A stretch of 64,000 nucleotides of DNA from Morella rubra (GCA_003952965.2 CM025855.1:16540460-16604459); one strand, 5' to 3'; numbered from the stretch's first letter, positions 13,501 to 25,614 are shown. Program-made: numbers and translations. The notes: generated by a model not told the origin, from the sequence alone.

Positions 13501-14070
13501 TCGACTTCCTCAACTTAAGCACATGATCCGGTTCAATTAAAACCACGTTTTTGACCTCTTTGAAACACCTGATTTTAGAGACTTACTTCACATAAGTATA
13601 AGAAAGGTTTGGGAGTTTGATTGGGGTGTTTTGAAACCTTTAAAAACATTTTAATCTTTCAAACAAAAGGTAAAACGGTTTATGCACATTTTGAAAGATA
13701 TGCAAGTGTGATTCATAATCCTTGTCAAAAGTGAAACTAAGAGTTACAAGGTTTATACCCTAAGGTCTTGAAACTTCACTTTTGAGCTCCTTGCATCTTC
13801 TTGATCTTCTTTCATCAAGTCTTTGGCTCTTTCATCAAAACGTCTTTGTCTTTGAAGATGTCCATTTTATAAACTTGATCCATTTATTGAAATCATCAAA
13901 ATCTCGATTGTGCACAAAAGCCAACAAAAAGAACCTACTTTGTAGTAGCTAGGTTTTTACATTGCTTCTGTAACTATTAGTCATTGAGGCCAACATATAA
14001 AATGGAGCTAGTTTGTTGACCTCATGCCACTTATCACAAGCAACTCTTTGCTCTTCCGAGAGATCTTTAG
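10578..14070 (-). pseudogene. Copia-type gag-pol remnant belonging to LTR-C
   Basis: The internal region of a minus-strand copia element lies between the purine tract at 10578 and LTR-C sequence at 14075. A solo LTR-A interrupts it at 12675-13926. Gag is visible in pieces: a WHEVNKLAPFYML stretch near 14030, the UBN2-type motif TKVRAILASLPESFNQFIL at about 12500-12430, and a zinc knuckle with FHCGKLGH near 12320. Pol is much decayed. An RT stretch with IKSFDF and the remains of a VVFLV core can be read near 11440-11250. The usual YVDD is not readable, and stops occur in every domain. No protease or integrase could be assigned with confidence. Confidence 0.72.
12675..13926 (-). mobile_element. 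Solo LTR, family A, TSD AAAAG
   Basis: The 1,252-bp LTR starts TGTAAGTCCTAGATTAAGGC and ends AAAGCCAACA, the reverse of a TGTTGGCTTT start. AAAAG flanks it exactly (12670-12674 and 13927-13931). It is inserted in the gag of the LTR-C copia element. On its own strand a TATA box (GCCTATAAATAT, complement of 13317-13328) lies about 50-190 bp downstream of GGTCGACC-type palindromes at 13380-13510. The closest relatives in the window are the two LTRs of the element at 40213-44940. Confidence 0.93.
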
Positions 14071-14074
14071 GGAT

Positions 14075-14383
14075 CTCAAATCTCGCCGTAGGATAATAAT
14101 GAAAAACTCTTTTTCATTTAACTCCCTTATATTTGTATTTCAAATTTATGGGCTCATACAAATTGTGATTATGTCCATTAACATACCATAGTTGATCCAC
14201 GAAAAGTAATACTCCTCGTCTTTTGATTCATTAATCTTTAGCATGACTTTTCTATAATTTCACTTAAAAATATAACTCTGTAACATCTTGTGTTACAACA
14301 TTACACCTAACCAATATTAAATAAATGTGACAATTAAGGAAATAATTATTCTAATAACTAGTTTTGAGGGCATATTTCCAACA
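14075..14383 (-). mobile_element. LTR-C fragment with adjoining purine tract
   Basis: The sequence matches LTR-C from its GGGATCTCAAATCT part to the terminal TTTCCAACA at 14383. The tract TCTCCCACTTGCACTC (minus GGGAGA polypurine) and about 45 bp of element 3' region follow. Direct joining of gag sequence to the middle of an LTR near 14070 indicates a deletion. It may be a second, overlapping element of the same family. Confidence 0.75.
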
Positions 14384-14439
14384 TCTCCCACTTGCACTCA
14401 AAATCATTTATATAGGTATCTCATATCCATACCCACTCA

Positions 14440-15208
14440 TTGCTAGGGAGGTTTATATAAGTTTTTCAAAAAGTAAACTGCATGTACTATGGTTTAGGGT
14501 GGACACCCTTGTCAGAATTTTACATACGAAGGACGTTAGGATTTTCCAAAAATGTTATCTTTACTATCTTTGTTTAATTTTCAATGTGTTTTCTTTTTTA
14601 GTGCTTAACTTTTTTTCAAATTCTCCAAAATACAAAAATACGAATCTTAACTGTGTGAACTGTGTTCAATAAGCTTTTCTTTTCTTTTTCATCTTCACAC
14701 TCATTGCTAATATTACCGCGTTTATATTCTCTTTATTTTTACGCGAGTTTAAAATTAGTCCATTTTACTTGAGGAACATTTTTGTCTCATTATTACACAA
14801 CATAACTCCTATACTTGGGATAGCCTTTGCGCTACTGATTTTAGATTGAGTCGGAAGTACGCAGGCTGGTCGTCACAGGAGATGTAAATTGGTTGCTACT
14901 TCTTATGAAGGACTTGCCCCTACTACGGTTTCGGTATAATCGATAGCACCAATTGCTCTAATAGATGAATTGCACTGAAGACATTTTCCTCCTACTAGAA
15001 TGTCGATGTCTTGTAACTGTACAAAGCAGAACAATTAAAAATGTATATTAATATGAAAGATATAGTCGATTAATTATGAATAAACAAAAAAGCAACTTCC
15101 GAGATTTGTAAAAGCACTTTAATCATTAGAGTCAGGCTGTTCAGAAATATCTCTATCATCAAACAATAACTTTTCATCACTATCCAAAATTGATCTAGCA
15201 TGATGTCG
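14440..15208. other. Unassigned stretch with a faint CACTA-like trace
   Basis: I see no coding region here. At 14960-15015 a short stretch (GATGAATTGCACTGAAGAC, then TTTTCCTCCTACTAG) resembles 18025-18062 of the CACTA element (GATGAATCGCACCGAAGAC, then TTTTCCTCCAGTTGG). Part of this stretch may therefore be a decayed CACTA fragment. The remainder shows nothing recognisable. Confidence 0.35.
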
Positions 15209-15990
15209 TTATAGTCCCTAGGATTAAGGCAACCCAAAAGGGGGGTGAATTGGATTTTTAAACTTTTTCGAAACTAAACTTCAAAGATGTGTTTACAAGC
15301 TACAAGTTCTACAAAGAGTATCAATGCAATAAAGAATTGACCACAATTAATGGAGAATGCAATTCTAAAGATAGAATATATATTCAATCAAGAAAAGAAT
15401 AACACAAAGTGAAGAGATAAGGGAAGTGGAGGTTCGGTAAACTTGCCTACCTCTACCCCTCAAGCTCCTTTACCGAGCCTTGAGGTTTCTCCACTAAACT
15501 CCCTTCAACGTGAGAAATGTTTATTTACACTTGAGCTTGAGTATCACCTCTTCAAGCCTCAAGAACAAGTTTCAGAACAACCATCTCCAAACTCCTTCCT
15601 TCACCAGGCTGTTGAACGCCTGATTGACTAATTCATAAAAGCTGGTCGACCTCTCCAATTAATCCATCAGTTGGTTCAATTAAAAAAAAACGATATTGAC
15701 CATTTTAAAATCCAAATTTTAAGGACCAACTCCCCATAAGTATAAATAAGGTTTGGAAGTTTGTATAGGAATAATTTGAAGAAACTAAAAATATAGTTTG
15801 ATCTTTAAACAAGTGATAAAACGGTTTATGCACAATTTGAAAAATATGCAAATGTGCGGTTCAAATCGTTGTTAAAAATGAAGTCTAAAGTTACAAAAAT
15901 TATCCTAGTAACTCAAGTCTTTAATTTTTGAGGCACCTCCATTGAGTTGATCATTGCTTGTCTGTTCCATCCTCATATTTGATCTTCGAG
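15209..15990 (-). mobile_element. Decayed LTR-A relative
   Basis: The block begins TAGGATTAAGGCAACCCAAA, followed by a G-run and GTGAATTGGATTTT. It then follows the LTR-A plan: GGTTCGGTAAACTTGCCTAC near 15430, CTCAAGCTCCTTTACCGAGC near 15460, and GTTTATGCACAATTTGAAAA near 15825. It is shorter than the 1.25-kb LTR-A copies because of internal deletions, and its terminal CCAACA is missing. The final 60 bp (GAGGCACCTCCATTGAGTTG) recur at 37378-37440. Confidence 0.7.
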
Positions 15991-16947
15991 AATAAAGTGT
16001 CGTATGAAAATTTAATTTAATCCTATGTCATGCAATAAAGCGTAAATCATGCTATGTTATCAATTTAAATCGCAACTTGGATTAATGACACCTACTCAAA
16101 TTTTTCATCTAAAAGCAATAATTATAACATGAAAGAATTACAATTTTACTAGTATTAGATGTACTCATCATGAAATATCGTAACTCAATCAATCATCCCT
16201 TGCTGAGTCATCGACTCGTAGTAATTTCAACTGCATCATTCCAGATGATGCCCCATGCAAAGAAAGTGAACCCAGTATCTGAGGATGGAGTTGATGAGGG
16301 CGCCCTCCACTGAAACATAGTACATGTACATGTCTATAGATGTCTATTTTTTGAAAAGTTTGTTTGAACCACTCTAGTGATATTTATCACGACTTGTTTT
16401 GCCTACAAAACCATCTTAAGACATTATATCAATTGAACTATGTGATTTATATTTGAACTTTGCTCTATGTGTAACTCGTTGCTTTTGATTTATTGTTTGA
16501 GATTAAAATTTTTAATGTTTTCCTATCTATGGTATGTGTATAGGTATACGTTATGTATATTACTTACATATTCGTATGCTCCTAAGAACACGCGAGAATC
16601 TACATGACAGTTAGTGATAAGAAAATAAATTTCCGTGTAATGTATTCATAAACTAAAAGTTACTCATATTTTGAAAATAAATAATGACAAGTTTAAAAAA
16701 AAAAATCGGCAAAGATTAAGTTAAGTGTGGTGGAGTGCACTTTATGGCAAATACTCATGGTGGACATCAACCCCTTTCATACTAACCTTCCGGGCATGAA
16801 TAAAAACAAATACCATCCGAAGACAAAAACATACGTTTGCACGGTAATGATGGCCTCGCCCTGCAAACACCACTAACAATTTTGCGTACGTAATTTTCGG
16901 AGATAAATTTTTTGCTACCACAAATTGATTCGCACACCCTTATTTCC
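15991..16947. other. Gap without recognisable features
   Basis: AT-rich sequence with no open frame that I trust and no match to the repeats in this window. It ends at the left terminus of the CACTA element. Confidence 0.5.
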
Positions 16948-17592
16948 CACTATAAGAAACTTAACATTAGGAGACAAAATTTTAGGTGTCAAACTAAATT
17001 TTGTCATCTAAAGGGCCTTTTCATGACAAAACATTGATTTTATCACCCAAAACCATTCAGGAACGCCAAAACTGTCCGGACAGGTCCTAAAACCTTTCAG
17101 ACGTATTTATGGTGTGACAACATACACCTTGTCGTGAATGAGTGATGATAAAAATAGTCACAAAATACAAAATACGCAAACTGTTTGGACTCTTTGCTAG
17201 GGTGACAAATTCTAAATCGTCATAACTGAGTGACGATTAGAATCATCACAATTTTTACGATCCCATTTGGATGCCCTTTTTCAACGTCCACATGGACATT
17301 ATCTAATGAATAATAATCGTCAGCATATAGTGACAAATTAAAAATTGTCATGAACACTTAATCACGTCTGGACATCACCATGCATGTTCCAATGCAAAAA
17401 AATAAATCCGTTCGGATGCTGCAAAACATATCCGAACAGGTATGAATGCTTCTTCCGTGAATCGTGTGGTTCCATGTTGTAAAACTTTAGACACATCATG
17501 TCAAAATCGTCCGGACGGTTTAAGTTCTAGAAGCTTTTTGAATCAAGTATATTTAATGACGTTGAATTTGTTTGGACCATGTGTGAATCTAA
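16948..17592 (+). repeat. CACTA long terminal inverted repeat, left arm
   Basis: This arm runs in parallel with the reverse complement of 24657-25344. Matching landmarks are the CACTA terminus, GACAAAACATTGATTTTATC (17026), GTGACGATTAGAATCATCAC (about 17232), AATGCTTCTTCCGTGAATCG (17446) and GTGTGAATCTAA (17581). The match is imperfect, with small indels throughout. Confidence 0.85.
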
Positions 17593-17769
17593 TACTCGGT
17601 TCATCACGTATGATTTATCCTCGTCGAGGACCTTCTTCCACTTACTCGTCTCAAATGCAATATGATGTCGAACGAGCGCACCAATATGACTTGAGAGCAT
17701 TGAGGATGCCTATCATCACCGCCCGTACGTCCATCAGGGATATGGACAGTCAGCTTTCCTCTTAGATGA

Positions 17770-18075
17770 GCCTTGAGTAATGCAATCCCGCTCGTACTAT
17801 CCCTGACATGTATGATTCCGGATGTTGCTACAAATAGAGAATAATAAATTTAAAATTCAGTTAAGCATAGAAATTTAAAAGTCATAATATTTAATCAAGA
17901 CCAATGGGAAAAGATACTTACAAGCACAACTACTTTGGGTGCCTACTGGACTGGCTGTTTTGTCCCTATCTCCAGGCAAAGGACTTGACACTGCTAGTGT
18001 ACCGGGAGTACTCTCAGCTCGAACCGATGAATCGCACCGAAGACGTTTTCCTCCAGTTGGCATGACGTCTTCCTG
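17770..18075 (-). other. Possible 3' transposase exon of the CACTA element
   Basis: A short minus-strand frame at 18063-17925 (MPTGGKRLRCDSS and onward, rich in Ser, Pro and Thr) is followed on the same strand by TTGTAAGTATC, a good splice donor. It lies downstream of the TNP2/DUF4216 region and inside the element, so it may be a C-terminal exon. I do not recognise the protein. It could also be noise. Confidence 0.3.
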
Positions 18076-18323
18076 TGACCAAATAAATCAATATTAGAGA
18101 AAAAAAACACAATGAATTATTTAGTCAAAATGAATATAAATAAGAAACACAAAGTAAATTGAAATGATAAAGTTACTTTAGTCCTCGAGTCATATTCTTT
18201 AGAATCACTACAATCTTCACTGAACGATTTGAGGAATCATCGCTTCCTTCTATTTCACGTTGTTGTGGACCACTCTCATCGGTTACTGACACATAAGCCT
18301 CGACGTCATTTCTAGTCAACGGA

Positions 18324-21300
18324 TCATGTCAAAGGAGCTAAAGTCCACAAAAAGCTCAATAGACTCATTCTCCTAGTATGCTTCACGGTTCGACGGTCCT
18401 TCTCCATCTTCACTAGCTTCCTCCTCAATAGGTGGAATATCATACGTGTTTCTAGGGGTAATCTTTTGAACAATCTTCCATGACCGCCCAACTTCATATC
18501 ATCGATATAAAACACTTGATTCCCCTAAGATGCTAGCACGAACGGGTCGTCTTTGTACCACTTTCGGGATATGTTAATACTAACAAACCGACCACTTTTA
18601 TCAAGACCTAAGTTTTGAGTACTCAAGTCAAACCAGTCACATTTGAGTAAATAAACTAAATTCCCAGCAAATAACGCAACGTATAAATATCCACGACCTG
18701 GCCATAAAAATCAACATCTTCCCCATCATGGTCCCCCGGAACAACCACACCACTATTCTGAGTGTTACGAAATTGTTCACAAAGAACATGTGAAACCTAA
18801 CTCCATTCACTACACACCCAGAATAACAAAGTGCCCGTTGATCCGGACGGATGCTAATGCATACAAATCATCAGACACCAAGCCTAGATTTTCATTGCGC
18901 ATAGTTTGAATCTAAATAATAAACACGTGTTAATTAAAAATAAAAAGATCAATAAAATTTAACATATAATAGAGATAAACCCAAAATAAATACCGATTTC
19001 TAAACCATAACGGAAATCCTTCTTCGTGCCTCCTATCAACATTTATTGGTGATTGCCTCCTCATCTCTTCCAAGTGCTCGCTATAAAGAAATAAAATATT
19101 TTATAATAAATTAAAATATAATGAACTGATAAGTGTTTAAATGAGCAAATATTCTTAAAAGTGCTTACTTTATATGTTGGCTGATTTCTGAACAGTTGTT
19201 GAGTACGTACCACTGCGCTTTTGTAAATTCCTTTCTATTCAAATCTTGACCCCTACCAGCTCCCAGTGGGCAAACATTTTGAGTAAATACAGAAAGACGA
19301 CAACTTCAATCATCCATGTCGGCATAATTCCGATCTTTTCTATTGAATCTCGTCTCAACCGTACCAAGATACATTGAGCAAAAAGTTAGACATTCATTTA
19401 ACACATAATTCTCTGATATGAAGCCCTCAGACTGTGCCCTGTTCTTAACGAAATGCTTCATCTTCCCCATATACCTCTCCATTGGATACATCCACCGATA
19501 ATTGAACTGGACCCCAAAGTTTCACTTTCCCGAGGTAAATGAACAGCTAAATGAACCATAATAGTAAAAAATGATGGAGGGAATAAATGTTCCAACTTGC
19601 AAAGAATCATTCCGATGTCCTTCTCTAACTGGTCCACAATGTCTAAATGTATTGTTCTTGAGCACAAGTCTCTTAAGAATAAGCTCAACTCAGTCAACGC
19701 TGTACACACTTTGGGCCTAACAACCGTGTATCATTGCGGTAACAGTCGCTGCAACAAGACGTGTGAGTCGTGACTCTTCATACCCATTATCTTCCTTCTT
19801 TTATATTCACGCACGGGATATGTTAGAGGCGTATCCATCAGGAAACTTAACACCCTTCAGCCATTCACAACACTTCTTACGTTCATCCTTCGTTAAAGTA
19901 AAAGATGCTTGAGGCATCACCTCGTGCTGACCCCGAACCTGCAAATGCAACTCCTTTTTAATGCCCATTAATGCCAAGTCCCTCCGAGCACTAGCATTGT
20001 CTTTCGTCTTACCATCGACGTTCATCAAAGTTCCCAACACATTGTCACAAATATTCTTCTCTATGTGCATGACGTCCAAATTATGTCGAAGTTTCAAATC
20101 TGACCAGTACGACAACTCAAAGAATATGCTGCGCTTCGTCCAACTTAACTCATTTTCAGCCTGTTTTCTCTTCTTCTGAGTCTTCCCAAATGAACATAAT
20201 GGTACCGATTCAAGTTGTTGAAGTATCTCCTCTCCAGTGACTTCTTCAGGCGCTGCTCTAAACTCTTTTTTCCCGTCAAATATGTCGACATCATGCCTCC
20301 ACCTATGCGTCATGGGCAAATACCGGCGATGTCCCAAAAACAATGTTTGCCCCCATGTTTCAACCAAAATGACGTTGTGTCGCATTGCAATTAGGCATGC
20401 TAACCGTCCTTTCGTACTCCAACCGAGAGATTACCATAAGCGGAAGTCATTTATTGTCCAAAGCAAAGCAGCATGTAACTTGAATGAACTTGACACGGCC
20501 GCGTCGTACGTCTGCACTCCATTTTCCCACAAGTCCTTCAACTCATCTATCAATGGCTGCAAGTAGACGTCGATATCATTCCGGGACTTCTTGGACCAAA
20601 ATAAGCAATGAGAGCATGAAACTTGAATCCTTCATACATTTCCATGGCGGCATATTGTATGGAATTAGTACCACTGGCCATATACTATACGATAAGCTCA
20701 TGTTGCCAAACGGATTGAACCCATCAGATGCCAAACCCAACCGGACGTTCTGAGATTTCCGACCAAACCATTCATAATTCTTATCAGGTCCTTCCATACC
20801 ACAGAGTCTGCAGGATGCCTCATCACCCCATCTTCAACCACACGCTTCTCTTGGTGCCACCGCATATCCGTTGCCATTTTCCTTGATAAAAACAATTATT
20901 GCAACCTCGGTTTCAAGGGAAAATGCCAAGACTTTTTGAGGAACCTTTGATTTGCTATTCTGACTGTACTTCCACCTCGATGCCCCACACACCGGACACT
21001 CTTGTAACTCGCTGTGCTCCTTCCAAAATAGTACACAGTCATTTAAGCACGCATGTATGTTATCGTAGCTAAATCCTAAATTCTTTCTTAACTTTTTCGC
21101 CTCATAATAAGATTTAGGAAGTGTCTCCCCCTCGGCAGTGCATCTTTTATCAAGCCCAACACATCTTCAAACGCCTTTACAGTCAAATTATTCTCCGACT
21201 TCACATGAAGTAACCTAACAACGAAGGACAACTTCGAGTACTTCTTACACCAGGATACAACTCTCGCTCAGCATCCGCCCATAACTTAGTATACGCAAAA

Positions 21301-21717
21301 ACCGTCTCCAGACCCCGACTCGACTGTTTCAGGACCGGCATATTTTGACCAGTGTTCCATCAACCCCTGCTCCCGCCTCAAAATCTTCTAACATGTCTCT
21401 CATATCATCATTTATGTTTCCCTCAGAATCCTTACTGCTCGGTTCAGGTTCTAAAGTCACTACCCAGTTAGAAACTTCTGAAATTGACTCTCCGTGAAAT
21501 ACCCAATGAGTGTAACTCTGGTCAAACCCAATTATGAATAAATGATCCTCCATCTCGTCTACATGTTTGAACAACACATTCTTACATCTCTTACATGGAA
21601 ATCTTATCAGTCCACGACTATCTGCATAACTACGGGCAACACTCATAAAATCCCGAACACCATCACTATACTTCGCACTTTTGAGTCTATCAGCCTCATA
21701 AATCAGCTTTTATCCAT
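18324..21717 (-). pseudogene. TNP2-type CACTA transposase pseudogene
   Basis: The minus strand carries the usual CACTA transposase blocks in order. The start MDKS at 21717 is followed by a one-base loss (AGCTGATTT). A transposase-associated zinc-binding domain with FPCKRCKN and HWVFHGES lies at 21646-21480. The TNP2 core has LASDGFNPFGN and SIWPVVLIPYNMPPW at 20740-20640, and ELSYWSDLKLRHNLDVMHIE and NICDNVLGTL at about 20120-20030. A DUF4218 region with LCKLEHLFPPSFFTIMVHLA lies at 19610-19540 and continues as MYPMERYMGKMKHFVKNRAQ to 19430. A DUF4216-like stretch lies at about 18720-18500. Several frameshifts and stops separate the blocks. Such transposases cut at the CACTA ends, and this copy cannot make a full protein. 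Confidence 0.88.
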
Positions 21718-22239
21718 ATTGTTCATTCAAAGACGAAAATACAAAAAATAATACAAAAAATACAATAATGCAAACAATGATGACATTCACACTCAACTCC
21801 AATTTCTTCGGGTGATAGGTCCTATCCCATTCAAGTTTACAATATCACATACTGCACGTAATTGACCCGACCATTGTGACCGATGCTTTAGAAATTTTGA
21901 CAGCATTTCCCCTCAGTCCCAGATACACGCCTACAACATTGAGCATAAACACCCACCATTGAAGGCAAGTGTGTAAGCTCAATGATGAATGTGAATTCGA
22001 AGGACAAAGGAGATTTGCATTGAAATTTCTAATAATAAATCCGCCTGCCTGGTTGCTTACTCCACTACCTCTGGAAGCGTCTGATCCTCAAATCAAAGCT
22101 CGTAGAAATCCGCCAACAGGATTTGCCACTTGACAACGATTGAGCGAGACATGATGATTGCCGTATGCTTCTCCAACGATAAAACTGGAGCAAAGGATTG
22201 CTTGGCATCGGCCTGGCTGCTGGTACGCTGACGCTTGCT

Positions 22240-24656
22240 CATTTTTTGAAAATTTGCACAAAAGCTTTTGCACGGTTAAAAGGTGGTTCACACAGTTAGA
22301 AAGTCGTCCGAACAGTTACAGAAACACGTCCGTAAGGGTTTGACAAAAAAATAAATATGCAAATTTAATATAAAAAGGTGTCTGACAGCCAGAAAAAGCG
22401 TCCGAACAGCTTTGGATACTTCACCGACAAAATGACAGAATGAGTGTCCGAACACTGACAAAATGACAACGTATCCCTTTAGGGATACTACAAGGCATCC
22501 GAATAGCTTTGGATAGCCTTCCGAACTTAAAACAGATAAGAAAACAATTTAAATTTAATATAGAAACGTTCGGACTATATTGATATAGCGTCCGAACACA
22601 ATCAAAACAACAACGTGTCCCTTTTGGGATACTACTTGGCATCTGAACAGCTTTGGATAGCTGTCCAAACTAAATACAGATAATAAAACTATTTAAATTT
22701 AATATAAAACCTGTCCGAACAAGTTTCATGTAGCGTTCAGACACACTCTAAATGAAAACATATCCTTTCGGGGATACTAAACAGCGTCCAAATGCCTGAG
22801 TACAGCGTCCGAACAAAAGATTACAACGTCCAGACGTGACAGGGACGACGACCGAGTTAACTCCATCATGACAGCGTCCCAAAACCTTCCACACACTATT
22901 AAAAAACCACCAAATCATAAGCAAATACACTTAAAACAATCCTAACACTTAACACAATCAATTTCTACGTAAAAATCAATCAAAAAACACAATGTGCTAT
23001 ACAAAAAATAGAATTGAAATCCTATACGTAAAACTATAAAAAAAACAAAAATTTTTAAAGCTAAAAATCATGTTAAAAATCAACAAAGCATACTTGGATG
23101 TGATTAAAATGTCGAGGAAATGAGTTTACGTCAAGATTTGGGAAGGAAACAAGTGAGGGTCAAGAGAGTTTAGATGATAAAACGTTCAGTTTAGATGAAA
23201 ATGTCAAACTATTCATGTTTTTCATAATTCGTGGATGCAGTCCGGACGGTTTGGACCTGTCAGGACGTTTTACAGCACACGTGGCCCAATGAAAGTCCTC
23301 CGCATTAAATGCGAAAATTTAAACCGTTTAAAATGGTTCCTTAAATTAAAGATGTCCGGATGGTGGAGATGCATCCGGACGGTTTTCCTCTGACTTCGCG
23401 CGAGTGTAAGCACACGTTTGGTTGAATGAACGTCACGTATTGTCTGAACGGTGATAGCTGTAGTCAATTGTCGTGTAACATACACGCGTGAAGCCATGCG
23501 ATAGTTACACGGACGTCCGGACGAGTCTCTCCTCTAGTCCAATAGTGTCGTTTGATTATACATGTCCGAACATTATTATTCTACATTCGAACTCCTACCT
23601 CATTAGACACTGCATTCTTCTGCGATAATTGCATTTGGATGGTTGTTTCGATCGTCTGAACGTCAAGTAACAATGTCCGAACGCTTGGCAGATTTATTTT
23701 ATTGCTTAATTCACACGGGTTAATTTACTTCACTCAATTTAATTTATTTAAATTCTTTAACTAACACAATGTAATTGTAACTAATCACCTATTTAAATTA
23801 AATTGTAATTACACTAACCGTTACAATTTAATTACACTAACCATTTCGTTAACATAGCACTCATACTAATCACCCATTTAATTATACTAATTATCCGTTT
23901 AAATTGTAATAAATTTAAACTAATGAAAAAATATAATTAATATAGAATATCAAACATAATCCTAATATTGAATGAAAAACACCATCATAATGTATAGTAC
24001 AAGTCAAAGATGATCTTTCTAAGGATAAGTAAATAATAAAATAAAACATAAATAGGAGACTAGTCTTGAACATGTGCCAAATGCTCCTCCATATTATCCA
24101 CCCGTTTGATGATTTTCTGGAGTTGTATCGGAAAGGTATGGACAGACTGGGACAACTGAGATAATTGTTTCTCACAGAGAACAGTTTCATCCGCATAATA
24201 TTCAGTTCCTCCGTCAGAGCCCTACCCGTTAGAGCAAATTTGTTCTCTAGACAGGTCAAGCGGCGTTGGAGCTCCATGCACAACGAATGCGTCGGCTCCA
24301 CTATTGCCCAAATACTCCCCCTCAGCTCCACTAAAAAATCGTTTGCCCAAGCTGGTCGCATTGTCTGTCCCTCGACATTGGTGATACTTCTCTCAAAGCG
24401 ATCCATGGTCAACCTAGCAAAAACCGTCCGAACATAAGCACAAACCGTTCACACGTAATTCAAACGGCAATGTTTACATTTAGAAGGCATCCGAATATGT
24501 ACAAGACCGTCCGGACAATAATAGACACGTCCGAACGGGTAGTCAAAATGTTTGAGAGAAGAGAGTGAAAGTGTGATTTTCACTAAGTCTGGCCGGTTTA
24601 ATGTGCTAAGAAGGGGTCCGCATGGTGTTCATAGGTGTTCGGACGCATTTCAACGG
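22240..24656. repeat. CACTA subterminal repeat field
   Basis: Dozens of short motifs of the type GTCCGAAC, CGTCCGGAC and GTTCGGAC occur in both orientations, for example near 22305, 22400, 22580, 22710, 22800, 23235, 23350, 23520 and 24500. The best-preserved form is the palindrome CCGTCCGGACGG, and many copies differ only by CpG-type changes. This resembles transposase-binding arrays of En/Spm elements. It lies on the 5' side of the minus-strand transposase gene and is much longer than the array on the other side. Confidence 0.75.
24061..24412 (-). CDS. Unrecognised small ORF inside the CACTA element (possible coiled coil)
   Basis: The minus-strand ORF starts MTMDRFERSITNVEGQ at 24412. It stays open for about 165 codons, but its C-terminal part from about residue 75 looks random. 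A one-base shift near 24180 would instead give a helix-rich end (LSQLSQSVHTFPIQLQKIIK) stopping at about 24062. The N-terminal 70 residues contain heptad-like Leu/Ile spacing (CMELQRRLTCLENKFALTGR). It lies upstream of the transposase, between subterminal repeats. Many CACTA elements encode a second protein, but I see no known domain and cannot assign this one. It may be a pseudogene. Confidence 0.35.
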
Positions 24657-25344
24657 TTAGATTCACACGTGGCCTAATCAAATTCAACATCATTAATATG
24701 CCCGATTTGAAAAGCTTTTAGAACTTAAACCGTCCGGACGGTCTGTCTAGGTCCGGATGATTTCGACATCACATGTCTGAAGTTTTGCAACTTGGAACCA
24801 CGCGATTCACGGAAGAAGCATTCATACCTGTGCAGACATGTTTTGTAGCGTCTAGACGGATTTTTTTTTTTTTTTTTTTGCATTTGGAACGCACATGATG
24901 ACGTTTGGACGTGATTGAGTGTTCATGACAATTTTTAATTTGTCACTAGATGGTGGCGATTATTATTCATTAGGTAATGTCCGTGCGGATGTTGTAAAAA
25001 GGGCGACCGGACGAGATTGTAAAAATTGTGATGATTCTAATCGTCACTTAGTTATGATGATTTGGAATTTATCACCTAGCAAAGAGTCCGAACAATTTGC
25101 TTATTAGTTCGGACGGTATTTTGTATTTTGTGACTATTTTTATCGTCACTCATTTGCGACGAGGTGTATGTTGTCACACTAGAAATACTTCCGAACGGTT
25201 TTAGGACCTGTATGGACGGTTTTGGCATTCCTGGATGGTTTTTGGTGACGAAATTAATGTTTTGTCATTGAAAAGCCGCTTTAGGTGACAAAATTTTGTT
25301 TGACACCCACAATTTTGTCACCTAATGTTAAGTTTCTTGTAGTG
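24657..25344 (-). repeat. CACTA long terminal inverted repeat, right arm
   Basis: This is the inverse partner of 16948-17592. It holds TTAGATTCACAC at its inner end, the GATTCACGGAAGAAGCATTC block at about 24804, GTGATGATTCTAATCGTCAC near 25030 and the terminal CTTGTAGTG. It also contains a run of about 20 T near 24862 that has no equally long counterpart in the left arm. Confidence 0.85.
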
Positions 25345-25614
25345 GATTAAGCATAAATTCATCACCTAGTAGAATACGTTTGCATGTGTAATACAAATGG
25401 AAAAACAGATATGAGGCAAAACTGTTTGGATGTTTAGCTTGTTTCTCTGGAAGATTTTGTGTGGCGAATCTGCGAATTTGTCACCCAACCTTGTAACTGG
25501 CTATATAGTTGACAAATGGGGTAACAAAAAAAATGGTTTTGGGTGACGAATTAGTAGGATATGGTGACAATTTTTTTTTTTTTTTTGTCACAGATAGCTA
25601 AATTTCTGGTAGTG
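25345..25614. mobile_element. Orphan terminus of a second CACTA-like element
   Basis: The block contains several GTGACAAA/GTCACC motifs and a poly-T run (about 25571). It ends in TAGCTAAATTTCTGGTAGTG at 25614, the inverse of a CACTACCAGAAATTTAGC terminus. That terminal sequence differs from the one of the neighbouring 8.4-kb element. I found no partner end to the left of 16948, so only one end is preserved. Confidence 0.6.

Larger units (their letters stand above)
16948..25344 (-). mobile_element. CACTA (En/Spm) DNA transposon, 8.4 kb, defective
   Basis: The element begins CACTATAAGAAACTTAACAT and ends with the inverse ATGTTAAGTTTCTTGTAGTG, the hallmark of plant CACTA elements. The transposase reads on the minus strand (about 18324-21717). 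The regions at 22280-24860 and in both termini are full of short motifs built on CCGTCCGGACGG, as expected for subterminal transposase-binding repeats. The three bases outside the ends (TCC and GAT) do not match, so no target duplication is seen. The coding region is broken, so the element could move only with help in trans. Confidence 0.92.

Noticed and set aside
17442-17765. 107-codon plus-strand frame starting at 17442
   Set aside because: It runs across the CACTA inverted repeat and opposite the transposase side, and has no domain. Treated as a shadow frame.
20237-20566. 109-codon plus-strand frame
   Set aside because: It is the complement of the TNP2 transposase core, which is clearly coding on the other strand.
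16948-25344. 3-bp target duplication of the CACTA element
   Set aside because: The flanking triplets TCC and GAT differ, so none can be claimed.
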